Shown: positions 7,358 to 16,014, counted from the first letter of the stretch. The stretch: 20,427 bases of DNA from Actinomycetes bacterium (GCA_023451855.1 JAEXXY010000218.1:1-20427), one strand, 5' to 3'. Numbers and translations: made by a program. The notes: generated from the letters alone by a model not told the origin.

Positions 7358-7363
7358 AGTCTG
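7358..7363 (-). promoter_or_regulatory. -10 element for phzF
   Basis: CAGACT on the minus strand, 6 nt before the phzF ATG. Its surroundings (GGGCAGACTCG) match those of the permease start. No -35 match. Confidence 0.4.
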
Positions 7364-7376
7364 CCCGAGCGGGTGC

Positions 7377-7382
7377 GAGGAT
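7377..7382 (+). promoter_or_regulatory. Possible -10 element for the histidine phosphatase gene
   Basis: GAGGAT on the plus strand ends 6 nt before the ATG at 7389. It deviates from TANNNT at the first base. It could partly act as a purine-rich ribosome site instead. It faces away from the phzF -10 only 14 bp away. Confidence 0.3.
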
Positions 7383-7388
7383 GGCGCC

Positions 7389-8018
7389 ATGGCCCAGCGC
7401 GACGGCGTCGTCCCCGGCGACATCTACCTGTTCCGGCACGGCGAGACCGAGTGGTCGCTCACCGGGCAGCACACCGGCACCACCGACCTGCCGCTGCTGC
7501 CCGAGGGCGAGCAGGCGGCACGCGAGCTCGCCGACATCCTGCGCCCCCGCACCTTCTCGCGCGTCCTCGTGTCGCCGCTGCAGCGGGCCAGGCGCACGGC
7601 CGAGCTCGCCGGCCTCGGTGACTTCGAGGTCGAGCCGCTGCTGCGCGAGTGGGACTACGGCGCCTACGAGGGCGTCACGACCGCGCAGATCAGCGCCGAG
7701 GTCGGCCACCCGTGGGAGGTCTTCGTGGACGGCGTCAAGCCCGGCGTCACGCCCGGCGAGACGATCGAGCAGGTGGCCGAACGAGCCCAGCAGGTCATCG
7801 AGAAGGTCTGGCCCGCCCTGCAGGAGGGCAACGTCGCGCTCTTCGGGCACGGCCACGCACTGCGCGTCCTCACGGCCGTCTACCTCGGGGTCGACCCGCG
7901 CTTCGGCCAGCATCTCGTCCTCGACGCCGGGTCGATGAGCGTGCTGACCCACCACCGCTCCACGCGGTGCATCGGCTCCTACAACCTCTCGCCCTGGCGC
8001 CTGCTCAAGAACGCCTGA
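7389..8018 (+). CDS. Histidine phosphatase (phosphoglycerate-mutase-like)
   Basis: A 209-residue member of histidine phosphatase branch 1. IYLFRHGETEWSLTGQHTGTTDLPL carries the catalytic R16-H17-G18 motif, VLVSPLQRARRTAEL the second phosphate-contact segment, LLREWDYGAYEG the acid residue region (E87), and LFGHGHALRVL the second His (H154). Many relatives are broad phosphatases of sugar phosphates or nucleotides rather than glycolytic mutases; length and sequence favour such a cofactor-independent phosphatase. The ATG at 7389 gives the normal N-terminus; the longer frame overlaps phzF. It converges on the ligase gene at 8058. Confidence 0.85.
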   Translation: MAQRDGVVPGDIYLFRHGETEWSLTGQHTGTTDLPLLPEGEQAARELADILRPRTFSRVLVSPLQRARRTAELAGLGDFEVEPLLREWDYGAYEGVTTAQISAEVGHPWEVFVDGVKPGVTPGETIEQVAERAQQVIEKVWPALQEGNVALFGHGHALRVLTAVYLGVDPRFGQHLVLDAGSMSVLTHHRSTRCIGSYNLSPWRLLKNA

Positions 8019-8033
8019 CCCGGTGCGTCAGGC
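8013..8033. terminator. Hairpin after the phosphatase gene
   Basis: GCCTGAC (8013-8019) and GTCAGGC (8027-8033) form a perfect 7-bp stem with a 7-nt loop that includes the stop codon at 8016-8018. It lies between convergent genes. Likely a weak terminator; there is no T-run. Confidence 0.4.
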
Positions 8034-8041
8034 CGCCTCAC

Positions 8042-8060
8042 GGCGCGTCATGGCGCGTCA
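8042..8060. repeat. Two tandem copies of GGCGCGTCA
   Basis: GGCGCGTCA at 8042-8050 and 8052-8060, followed by CGGCGC. The second copy supplies the ligase stop codon (complement of 8058-8060). Probably local slippage with no function. Confidence 0.4.
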
Positions 8061-9566
8061 CGGCGCTGGGGGCAGCTCCCACGTGTGCACCGGCTCGTTG
8101 GCCATCATCCCCTCGATGTAGCGCCCGAGCATCTCGCGCAGCGCCTTGTCCCGCGTCAGGCCGCGAGCCTCGAGCCGCGCGACGCACTCGGTCTGCCACG
8201 AGGCGCCGTTGACGCCGGTGAGGCAGCGCTGCTCGATCATCGTCAGGTAGCGGTCGCGGACCGCCGAGGACACGCCCCACCGCTCGAGGCCCTCGTGCGC
8301 CATCGGCAGCAGCCGACGCAGCACCAGCTCGGTCGTCGGCACCTCGCCGAACCCGGGCCAGTACGAGCGGGCGTCGATGCCGAGCCGGGCGCCCTCCTCG
8401 AAGTTCGCCTCCGCGGCGGAGAAGCTCATCCGCGTCCAGACCGGGCGGTCCTCCTCGGCGAGGACGCGCAGCGTGCCGTAGTAGAACGCGGCGTTGGCGA
8501 GGACGTCGGCGATGCTCGGCCCCGCCGGCAGGACGCGGTTCTCGACGCGCAGGTGCGGGCGGCCCCCGACGATGTCGTAGATCGGCCGGTTCCACCGGTA
8601 CACGGTGCCGTTGTGCAGGCGCAGCTCCTTGAGCTCGGGCACCTCGCCGCGCTCGAAGACCTCCTCGGGCTGCTCCTCCGAGATCTCCGGCAGCAGCGCC
8701 GGGAAGTAGCGCACGTTCTCCTCGAAGAGGTCGAAGATCGAGGTGATCCACCGCTCCCCGAACCACACCCGGGGCCGGACGCCCTGGTTCTTCAGCTCGA
8801 CCGACCGGGTGTCGGTCGACTGGGTGAACAGCGGGATGCGGGTCTCGGCCCAGAGGCGCTGGCCGAGGAAGAACGGGGAGTTGGCACCGACGGCCAGCTG
8901 CGGGCCGGCGAGCACCTGGGCGGCGTTCCAGTGGTCGGCGAACCGCTCGGGCTGCACCTGCACGTGCAGCTGGATCGAGGTGCAGGCCGACTCGGGCGCG
9001 AGGCTGTCGGAGTACCGCGCGATGCGCTCGCCGCTCGGCCCCTCGAGCTCGAGCCACACGTCCTCGCCCCGCGCGTCGAGGACGGCGTTGTTCAGCGCGG
9101 CGTAGCGGATGTTCTCGCTGATCCAGTCGCCCTCGAAGTGCTCGGACATGATCGTCGGCAGGATGCCGATCGCCACGATGCCGACGCCGAGGTCGGCGGC
9201 CCGGGCCGAGGCCTGGTTGAGCGACTCACGCAGGTCCTTCTCGAGCTCGAGCGCCGAGTCGCCGGGCAGCGGACGCGGGTGGACGTTGAGCTCGATGTTG
9301 TAGCGGGCGAGCTCGGTCTGGAAGTTCTCGTCGGCGATCTGCTCGAGGACGGTCTTGTTGTCGAGCTTCGGGCCGAGGTCCTCCGAGACGAGGTTGAGCT
9401 CGATCTCGAGGCCCGTCATGGGCCGGTCGAACTCGAACTCGCTCTTGCCGAGCATGCGTTCGAACACGTCGAGGTCGCGCCGGACCTTCTCCCGGTACTG
9501 CTGTCGCTGTTCCCTGGTGTACCTGGCCTGCTCGACGTCGGCTCCCACGAGGTGAGACAACCACAT
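8058..9566 (-). CDS. Glutamate-cysteine ligase family (GCS2) enzyme
   Basis: A 502-residue protein of the ATP-dependent carboxylate-amine/glutamate-cysteine ligase superfamily. FDRPMTGLEIELNLV (46-60) carries the acidic metal/ATP residues E54 and E56; SACTSIQLHVQVQPERFADHWNAAQ, VGANSPFFLGQRLWAETRIPLF, VRPRVWFGERW and PHLRVENRVLPAGPSIADV are the conserved core. It probably joins glutamate through its side-chain carboxyl to an amine such as cysteine, but the product in this subfamily is not known to me; EgtA-like and YbdK-like roles are alternatives. The ATG at 9566 was chosen because homologues begin near here; there is no Shine-Dalgarno. The gap to the gcvP stop is 35 nt, so it may be read from the gcvP transcript. 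Two overlapping hairpins cover its start. Confidence 0.82.
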   Translation of the reverse strand: MWLSHLVGADVEQARYTREQRQQYREKVRRDLDVFERMLGKSEFEFDRPMTGLEIELNLVSEDLGPKLDNKTVLEQIADENFQTELARYNIELNVHPRPLPGDSALELEKDLRESLNQASARAADLGVGIVAIGILPTIMSEHFEGDWISENIRYAALNNAVLDARGEDVWLELEGPSGERIARYSDSLAPESACTSIQLHVQVQPERFADHWNAAQVLAGPQLAVGANSPFFLGQRLWAETRIPLFTQSTDTRSVELKNQGVRPRVWFGERWITSIFDLFEENVRYFPALLPEISEEQPEEVFERGEVPELKELRLHNGTVYRWNRPIYDIVGGRPHLRVENRVLPAGPSIADVLANAAFYYGTLRVLAEEDRPVWTRMSFSAAEANFEEGARLGIDARSYWPGFGEVPTTELVLRRLLPMAHEGLERWGVSSAVRDRYLTMIEQRCLTGVNGASWQTECVARLEARGLTRDKALREMLGRYIEGMMANEPVHTWELPPAP

Positions 9567-9575
9567 GTGGGAGCC
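9540..9575 (-). promoter_or_regulatory. Hairpin enclosing the ligase start codon
   Basis: GGCTCCCAC (9540-9548) and GTGGGAGCC (9567-9575) form a perfect 9-bp inverted repeat whose 18-nt loop holds codons 1-6. The start itself lies in the 10-bp palindrome CCACATGTGG (9561-9570). In RNA this could hide or present the start codon. Confidence 0.45.
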
Positions 9576-9593
9576 CGACGCGAGCAATCGGGC
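9573..9593 (-). terminator. Short hairpin between gcvP and the ligase gene
   Basis: GCCCGA (9573-9578) and TCGGGC (9588-9593) form a 6-bp stem with a 9-nt loop. It shares bases 9573-9575 with the start-codon hairpin, so the two cannot both form fully. It may be a weak gcvP terminator or part of a switch. Confidence 0.3.
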
Positions 9594-9601
9594 CGGGGTG
9601 T

Positions 9602-12526
<2,925 letters not shown>

Positions 12527-12554
12527 GCGGGGCTCCTGGCGGGATGAGCGGATG

Positions 12555-12695
12555 GCACACACGCTCCCCGTCTGTCACCCACCGGCTCCAGAGGTGCCTC
12601 GCCCGCGTGGTCCTGGCGCCTGAGAGGTTCCGGGGATGTTGCCCCTTCGGCGCCTCGCAGGTGGTGACACCTCGAGGACTCTCCCACGCGGGGTG
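12555..12695 (-). ncRNA. Glycine riboswitch, single aptamer
   Basis: The minus strand shows the glycine aptamer consensus: the P1 stem CCCGCGTGG/CCACGCGGG (12684-12692 with 12602-12610), GAGAG after P1, the core CGCCGAAGGGGCAA (12639-12652) and CCGGAACCTCTCAGGCGCC (12615-12633). Only one full aptamer is present; the following CACCTCTGGAG and GACAGACGGGG stretch resembles the partial 'ghost' partner of single-aptamer riboswitches. It ends about 30-75 nt before gcvP, in the normal arrangement that turns on glycine cleavage when glycine is plentiful. No clear intrinsic terminator follows, so the output may be translational. The outer limits are approximate. Confidence 0.92.
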
Positions 12696-12708
12696 ATCGG
12701 CACCCACA

Positions 12709-12717
12709 AATCTACCA
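12709..12717 (-). promoter_or_regulatory. Extended -10 promoter for the riboswitch-gcvP transcript
   Basis: TGGTAGATT on the minus strand is an extended -10 (TGn plus TANNNT), predicting transcription from about 12702, a few bases before the aptamer. No -35 hexamer is recognisable; that region lies inside the arm of the upstream terminator hairpin. Confidence 0.6.
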
Positions 12718-12728
12718 GCCGGCGCAGC

Positions 12729-12760
12729 AGGGCCCGCCCGGGACGTGCCGGGCGGGCCCT
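12729..12760. terminator. Strong terminator hairpin after the second MerR gene
   Basis: AGGGCCCGCCCGG (12729-12741) and CCGGGCGGGCCCT (12748-12760) form a perfect 13-bp stem with a 6-nt loop, 40 nt after the MerR-type gene stop. It lacks a U-tract, as usual in high-GC actinobacteria. It isolates gcvP from upstream read-through. Confidence 0.75.
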
Positions 12761-12800
12761 CGTGGTGCGCTGTGGGTGTGGCGTGTGTCGTGGTGCGGGC

Positions 12801-13385
12801 TCAGGCCATCTTGCGGGCCTGGCGGCGCGCGGTGAGCTCGTCCCCGGGGTGGTCGGCCGGGGCCTCGTCGTCGGGGCGCTCGCTCGGCAGCTGGGCGAGC
12901 TCGCCCTCGACCTCGCGCCAGACGCGTCCGACGGCGATGCCGAAGACGCCCTGACCTCCCTGGACCAGGTCGATGACCTCGTCGGCCGACGTGCACTCGT
13001 AGACCGAGGCGCCGTCACTCATCAGGGTGATCTGGGCGAGGTCCTCGACCCCGCGCTCGCGCAGGTGACCGATGGCGACGCGGATCTGCTGGAGCGAGAC
13101 ACCGGTGTCGAGCAGGCGCTTGACGACCTTGAGCACGAGGATGTCGCGGAAGCCGTACAGCCGCTGGGTGCCCGAGCCGGTGGCGCTGCGGACCGACGGC
13201 TCGACGAGCCCGGTGCGGGCCCAGTAGTCGAGCTGTCGGTAGGTGATGCCGGCGGCGCGGCACGCGGTGGGCCCGCGGTAGCCGATGTCGTCGGCGAGGT
13301 CGGGCAGGTCGTCGGTGAAGAGCAGACCCTGGGCGCTGCTGGGCACCGTGCGACCCGGTTCGGGCGCGTTCTCCATGGCGGCCAT
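12801..13385 (-). CDS. MerR-family regulator, Rv1830 (McdR)-like
   Basis: A 194-residue MerR-type protein. Residues 32-82 form the winged helix (IGYRGPTACRAAGITYRQLDYWARTGL ... RLYGFRDILVLKVVKRL), followed by VSLQQIRVAIGHLRERGVEDL and a C-terminal region with ITLMSDGASVYECTSADEVIDLVQGGQGVFGIAVG, which matches the Rv1830 family rather than metal-sensing MerR; no Cys cluster for metals is present. Mycobacterial Rv1830 is linked to cell division control. ATG 13385 is chosen because AGGAGG lies 5 nt upstream (13391-13396), although the frame extends further. It has its own promoter with a dyad at the start of the transcript, suggesting autoregulation, and it ends at a strong terminator. Confidence 0.85.
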   Translation of the reverse strand: MAAMENAPEPGRTVPSSAQGLLFTDDLPDLADDIGYRGPTACRAAGITYRQLDYWARTGLVEPSVRSATGSGTQRLYGFRDILVLKVVKRLLDTGVSLQQIRVAIGHLRERGVEDLAQITLMSDGASVYECTSADEVIDLVQGGQGVFGIAVGRVWREVEGELAQLPSERPDDEAPADHPGDELTARRQARKMA

Positions 13386-13432
13386 GCCGTCCTCCTCAGG
13401 GTGGGCCTGCGCGACACGCGCAGACGACATCG

Positions 13433-13458
13433 GGATAACTACACACACGTCGTTATCC
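13433..13458. promoter_or_regulatory. Dyad operator at the MerR gene promoter
   Basis: GGATAAC (13433-13439) and GTTATCC (13452-13458) are a perfect 7-bp inverted repeat with a 12-bp spacer, lying at and just after the predicted transcription start. The AT content stands out from the surroundings. A binding site for the encoded MerR protein is the simplest reading. Confidence 0.55.
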
Positions 13459-13459
13459 G

Positions 13460-13488
13460 ACGGTAGGACGCGGGTAGGTGGGCGTCAA
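13460..13488 (-). promoter_or_regulatory. Sigma-70-type promoter of the MerR gene
   Basis: TTGACG (13483-13488), 17 bp, then TACCGT (13460-13465) on the minus strand: a near-consensus housekeeping promoter. The predicted start is near 13453, about 68 nt before the ATG. Confidence 0.7.
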
Positions 13489-13551
13489 TCACCGGGCGCT
13501 GCTGGAGTCGGCGTGTCGTCACCGGCCCGCCGGACCCTCACCGTCCACCTG

Positions 13552-13563
13552 AACCTGAAGGTT
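13552..13563. promoter_or_regulatory. Small dyad AACCTGAAGGTT
   Basis: AACCT-GA-AGGTT is a perfect short inverted repeat just after the DUF151 stop and about 64 bp upstream of the MerR -35. It resembles the dyads bound by MerR-type proteins, but it could be chance. Confidence 0.25.
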
Positions 13564-13565
13564 GG

Positions 13566-14093
13566 TCACTCCCCCGAGCCGGGCTGGGGCCGGTCGGGAT
13601 CGTCCTGCTCGCCGGCCTCACCGCCGGAGGGCCCCTCGAAGTCCTCGGCCGACACGTGGTCGAGGAACTCCTTGAAGCGCTCGACCTCGTCGTCCTCCTC
13701 CGAGCTGACGACGATCGCGGCCTCGTCGAGGATCGCCGGGTCGACGAGCACCGGGGAGCCGGTGCGCAGCGCCAGCGCGATCGCGTCGCTCGCGCGCGAG
13801 CTGATCTCGATCGAGCCGTCGACGACGAGAGCGGCATGGAAGACCGAGTCCTTGAGGGCGACGATGCGCACCTCCGTCAGCTCGTGGCCCAGCACCGCGA
13901 GTACGTCGCGCAGCAGGTCGTGGGTCAGCGGTCGCGGGGGCACGACGCCCTGCTGGGCGTAGGTGATGGCGGCCGCCTCGGCGGCACCGATCCAGATCGG
14001 CAGGTACCGACCGCCGTCGCGCTCGCGCAGCAGCACGATGGGGTTGTTCGTCGGCATCTCGACCCGGACACCCAGGACATCGACCTCTCTCAC
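13566..14093 (-). CDS. Bifunctional nuclease family (DUF151) protein, Rv1829-like
   Basis: A 175-residue protein of the DUF151/bifunctional nuclease family. It begins VREVDVLGVRVEMPTNNPIVLLRE, then RYLPIWIGAAEAAAI (30-44), PPRPLTHDLLRDVLAVLG and ISSRASDAIALALRTGSPVLVD, and ends FKEFLDHVSAEDFEG plus an acidic/Pro tail. Plant members have nuclease activity, but the bacterial function is not established. The GTG at 14093 fits the family N-terminus; TACGGT ends 6 nt upstream with CCGACA 17 bp further, so the mRNA is probably leaderless. The longer upstream frame is rejected because it would extend through that promoter. It lies between the FtsR-like and Rv1830-like regulator genes, as in mycobacteria. 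Confidence 0.87.
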   Translation of the reverse strand: MREVDVLGVRVEMPTNNPIVLLRERDGGRYLPIWIGAAEAAAITYAQQGVVPPRPLTHDLLRDVLAVLGHELTEVRIVALKDSVFHAALVVDGSIEISSRASDAIALALRTGSPVLVDPAILDEAAIVVSSEEDDEVERFKEFLDHVSAEDFEGPSGGEAGEQDDPDRPQPGSGE

Positions 14094-14099
14094 GACTCC

Positions 14100-14128
14100 A
14101 CCGTACCCCGGGCCCCGTTGCCTGTCGG
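14100..14128 (-). promoter_or_regulatory. Promoter of the DUF151 gene (leaderless)
   Basis: CCGACA (14123-14128), 17 bp, TACGGT (14100-14105), 6 nt, GTG start at 14093. The -10 fits TANNNT, and the spacing would place the first transcribed base at the start codon. Confidence 0.6.
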
Positions 14129-14156
14129 GAGGGTCCGGCACCGGCACATCGCCCAC

Positions 14157-14876
14157 TCAGCGGGCGAGACCGGCCTTGACGAGGGCGACGTGCAGCGCGA
14201 TGCACGACGCCGCGATCTGCGCCGCGCGCTCACCCCTGGTGTCGTCGTCACGATGGGTCGACAGCACCTGCTCGACGAGTCCGATCTCACGGTCGGCAGC
14301 CGTGCGGAACGGGCGCAGGTGGCGCGGCTCGAGGCCGTGGGCGGCCAGCGCGTGCGCGGCCGCCGCCACGGCCACCTGGTCCTGCCCGTAGTGGCCCGAC
14401 GCGTCGGCAACGAGCAGCCCGAAGGTCTCGAGGGCGTGCATCGTCGGCCGGTCGATGCCGGTGGCCTGCCGCAGCTCAGGACCCGTCAGGGTCACCCCGC
14501 CGCGCGGCGCGAGGTCGGCGGCGTCCGGCACGTCGGGGTCAGCGAGCGGCTCGGGCGGCACGGGACGTCCTCCCCCGCTGCCGGGGTCGGTGAGGCCGCG
14601 GTCGAGGGCGTCGAGCGCCTCACGGATGACCTTGAGCGGCCAGAACCGGTCGCGCTGCGCCGCAAGGACATAGCGCAGCCGCTCGACGTCGGACTCCGCG
14701 TAGGTGCGGTAGCCCGACGCCGTGCGGTGCGGCGTCACGAGGCCCTCGGCCTCGAGGAAGCGGATCTTGGACGCCGTGACGTCGGGGAAGTCCTCGGAGA
14801 GGGCGGCGATGACCTTGCCGATGGTCAGGCGTGGCCCCGAGGGCAGCACGCCCTCGCCCGTCGTCCCCGTGGGCAT
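14157..14876 (-). CDS. ftsR: MerR-family regulator, FtsR (Rv1828)-like
   Basis: A 239-residue MerR-type regulator. Residues 16-85 are the winged helix: LTIGKVIAALSEDFPDVTASKIRFLEAEGLV then SGYRTYAESDVERLRYVLAAQRDRFWPLKVIREALD. After a Pro/Gly-rich linker comes a C-terminal helical domain (LTGPELRQATGIDRPTMHALETFGLL ... RTAADREIGLVEQVL). The 'DFPDVTASKIRFLE' form is the hallmark of the Rv1828/FtsR group, which activates ftsZ in Corynebacterium and is conserved in actinobacteria. ATG 14876 lies 7 nt after the FHA gene stop, so the two are co-transcribed; the longer frame would run back into that gene. The gene symbol rests on family and position. Confidence 0.85.
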   Translation of the reverse strand: MPTGTTGEGVLPSGPRLTIGKVIAALSEDFPDVTASKIRFLEAEGLVTPHRTASGYRTYAESDVERLRYVLAAQRDRFWPLKVIREALDALDRGLTDPGSGGGRPVPPEPLADPDVPDAADLAPRGGVTLTGPELRQATGIDRPTMHALETFGLLVADASGHYGQDQVAVAAAAHALAAHGLEPRHLRPFRTAADREIGLVEQVLSTHRDDDTRGERAAQIAASCIALHVALVKAGLAR

Positions 14877-14883
14877 CCGTCGG

Positions 14884-15411
14884 TCAGGCGGCGTAGTAGA
14901 CGAGGCGGAACTTGCCGATCTGGACCTCGTCGCCGGTGTGCAGGGGTGCCTCGTCGATGCGCTCACGGTTGACGTACGTGCCGTTGAGCGAGCCGGCGTC
15001 GCGCACGAGGTAGCCGGTGTCGCCCTGCTTGACGAAGAGGGCGTGCTTGCGCGACACGGTGACGTCGTCGAGGAAGATGTCGGAGTCGGGGTGACGCCCT
15101 GCAGCGACCTCCTGGTCGTCGAGCAGGAACCGGGCGCCGGTGTTCGGACCCCGCAGCACGACGAGCAGCGCCGTGCCGGGGCGCAGCGCCTCGATCGTGG
15201 CCTGGTCCTCGGCCGTCAGGCCCCGCGGGTCCAGGTGCTCGGTGTCCTGGGCCGGGACGCCCTGGAACCGCATGGTGCGCGGCTCGACGTTCATGTCGTC
15301 GGAGTCGAACTGGTCGCTCGACATGCGGTCCTCCTCGTTCTCGTGATCGGAGTTCGGCTCGTCCCGGTCGGGGGCGCCGTGCTCGTCGTGATCGTCGTGA
15401 TCGCTCGACAT
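14884..15411 (-). CDS. garA: FHA-domain protein, GarA/OdhI-like
   Basis: A 175-residue protein. The C-terminal ~95 residues are an FHA domain closely following GarA/OdhI: GTALLVVLRGPNTGARFLLDD, AGRHPDSDIFLDDVTVSRKH (104-123, phosphothreonine-binding R106, S120, R121, H123), DAGSLNGTYVNRE, DEVQIGKFRLVYY. In relatives this domain binds and restrains 2-oxoglutarate dehydrogenase and glutamate dehydrogenase until its N-terminal ETT motif is phosphorylated by PknB/PknG. That motif is not seen here; the N-terminus is rich in Asp, His and Glu. Two starts are possible, 15411 and 15324 (146 residues), each with AGGAGG about 5 nt upstream. It is followed after 7 nt by ftsR. Confidence 0.87.
   Translation of the reverse strand: MSSDHDDHDEHGAPDRDEPNSDHENEEDRMSSDQFDSDDMNVEPRTMRFQGVPAQDTEHLDPRGLTAEDQATIEALRPGTALLVVLRGPNTGARFLLDDQEVAAGRHPDSDIFLDDVTVSRKHALFVKQGDTGYLVRDAGSLNGTYVNRERIDEAPLHTGDEVQIGKFRLVYYAA
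15311..15335. repeat. Start-site cassette, inner copy
   Basis: A 25-bp block holding AGGAGG, a 5-nt gap, ATG and the codons for Ser-Ser-Asp-Gln. It matches the outer copy at 15398-15422 in 23 of 25 positions. The offset is 87 bp, exactly 29 codons, so both are in the same frame. Confidence 0.75.
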
Positions 15412-15422
15412 GCCGTCCTCCT
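15398..15422. repeat. Start-site cassette, outer copy
   Basis: The outer copy of the duplicated ribosome-site plus ATG block for the FHA gene. Its core AGGAGGACGGCATG is identical to the start of the MerR gene at 13383-13396. Confidence 0.75.
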
Positions 15423-15451
15423 GCCATCGGTGGGGCGACGCGGGCGTCACC

Positions 15452-15457
15452 ACTCTA
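15452..15457 (-). promoter_or_regulatory. -10 element of the FHA-ftsR transcript
   Basis: TAGAGT on the minus strand fits TANNNT, 40 nt before the outer ATG. No -35 match is visible; that region lies inside the long hairpin at 15471-15547. Confidence 0.45.
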
Positions 15458-15470
15458 GTTGACGCCTGTC

Positions 15471-15547
15471 CCCGTCGCGCCCGCCGACATGGCCGCGGGA
15501 TCGACCATCTGGTGGTCGCCGTGGCGTGGACGGGCGGGCGCGACGGG
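15471..15547. terminator. Long 77-nt hairpin after gcvH
   Basis: CCCGTCGCGCCCGCC (15471-15485) pairs perfectly with GGCGGGCGCGACGGG (15533-15547), 15 bp. The 47 bases between also fold: CGACCA/TGGTCG (15502-15507 with 15513-15518) closes a TCTGG loop, and an imperfect stem joins 15488-15498 to 15519-15528. It lies between the gcvH stop (15625) and the FHA -10, so a gcvH terminator is likely; a small structured RNA is an alternative. Confidence 0.6.
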
Positions 15548-15624
15548 CCGCACGTGAGGGACGGTGCGGGTGTTGCGGGAGCTGCCGGTGCTGCGTGGTG
15601 GTGCGTGGTCGTTGCTGCGACCGG

Positions 15625-16014
15625 TCAGGACAGCGACGCGGTGTACGTGGAGGCGTCCATGAGGCCCTCGACCGCCGCGGCGTCGGCCGGGCGCATCTCG
15701 AACATCCAGCCCTCACCGTACGGGTCGGAGTTGATGAGCTCGGGCGCGGCGTCGAGCGCGTCGTTGACGGCGGTGACCTCGCCGTCGAGCGGCGCGTAGA
15801 CGTCGCTGACCGACTTCGTCGACTCGACCTCGCCGCAGGAGTCGCCGGGCGACACGGTGTCACCGACGGCCGGCAGCGAGACGTACACGACGTCACCGAG
15901 GGCGTCCTGCGCGAAGGAGGTGATGCCGACGCGGACGACGCCGTCGTCACCGACCCGGACCCACTCGTGGTCGCTGGTGTAGCGCAGGTCGGCGGGGTAC
16001 TCGAGGTCGCTCAT
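15625..16014 (-). CDS. gcvH: Glycine cleavage H protein
   Basis: A 129-residue lipoyl-carrier protein of usual length. It carries the aminomethyl group from GcvP to GcvT and is reoxidised by dihydrolipoamide dehydrogenase. Landmarks are RYTSDHEWVRV (11-21), VGITSFAQDALGDVVYVSLP (29-48), and EVESTKSVSDVYAPLDGEV with the lipoylated Lys67, then LINSDPYGEGWMFEM. ATG 16014 follows AGGAG by 4 nt. It is transcribed in the same direction as the pgsA-DUF881 operon but separated from it by about 110 nt holding a small hairpin. The riboswitch at gcvP does not cover this gene. Confidence 0.96.
   Translation of the reverse strand: MSDLEYPADLRYTSDHEWVRVGDDGVVRVGITSFAQDALGDVVYVSLPAVGDTVSPGDSCGEVESTKSVSDVYAPLDGEVTAVNDALDAAPELINSDPYGEGWMFEMRPADAAAVEGLMDASTYTASLS

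Noticed and set aside
7389..8018. Calling the histidine phosphatase a glycolytic phosphoglycerate mutase
   Set aside because: The family shares the RHG motif, but length and sequence fit the broad phosphatase group; there is no glycolytic context.
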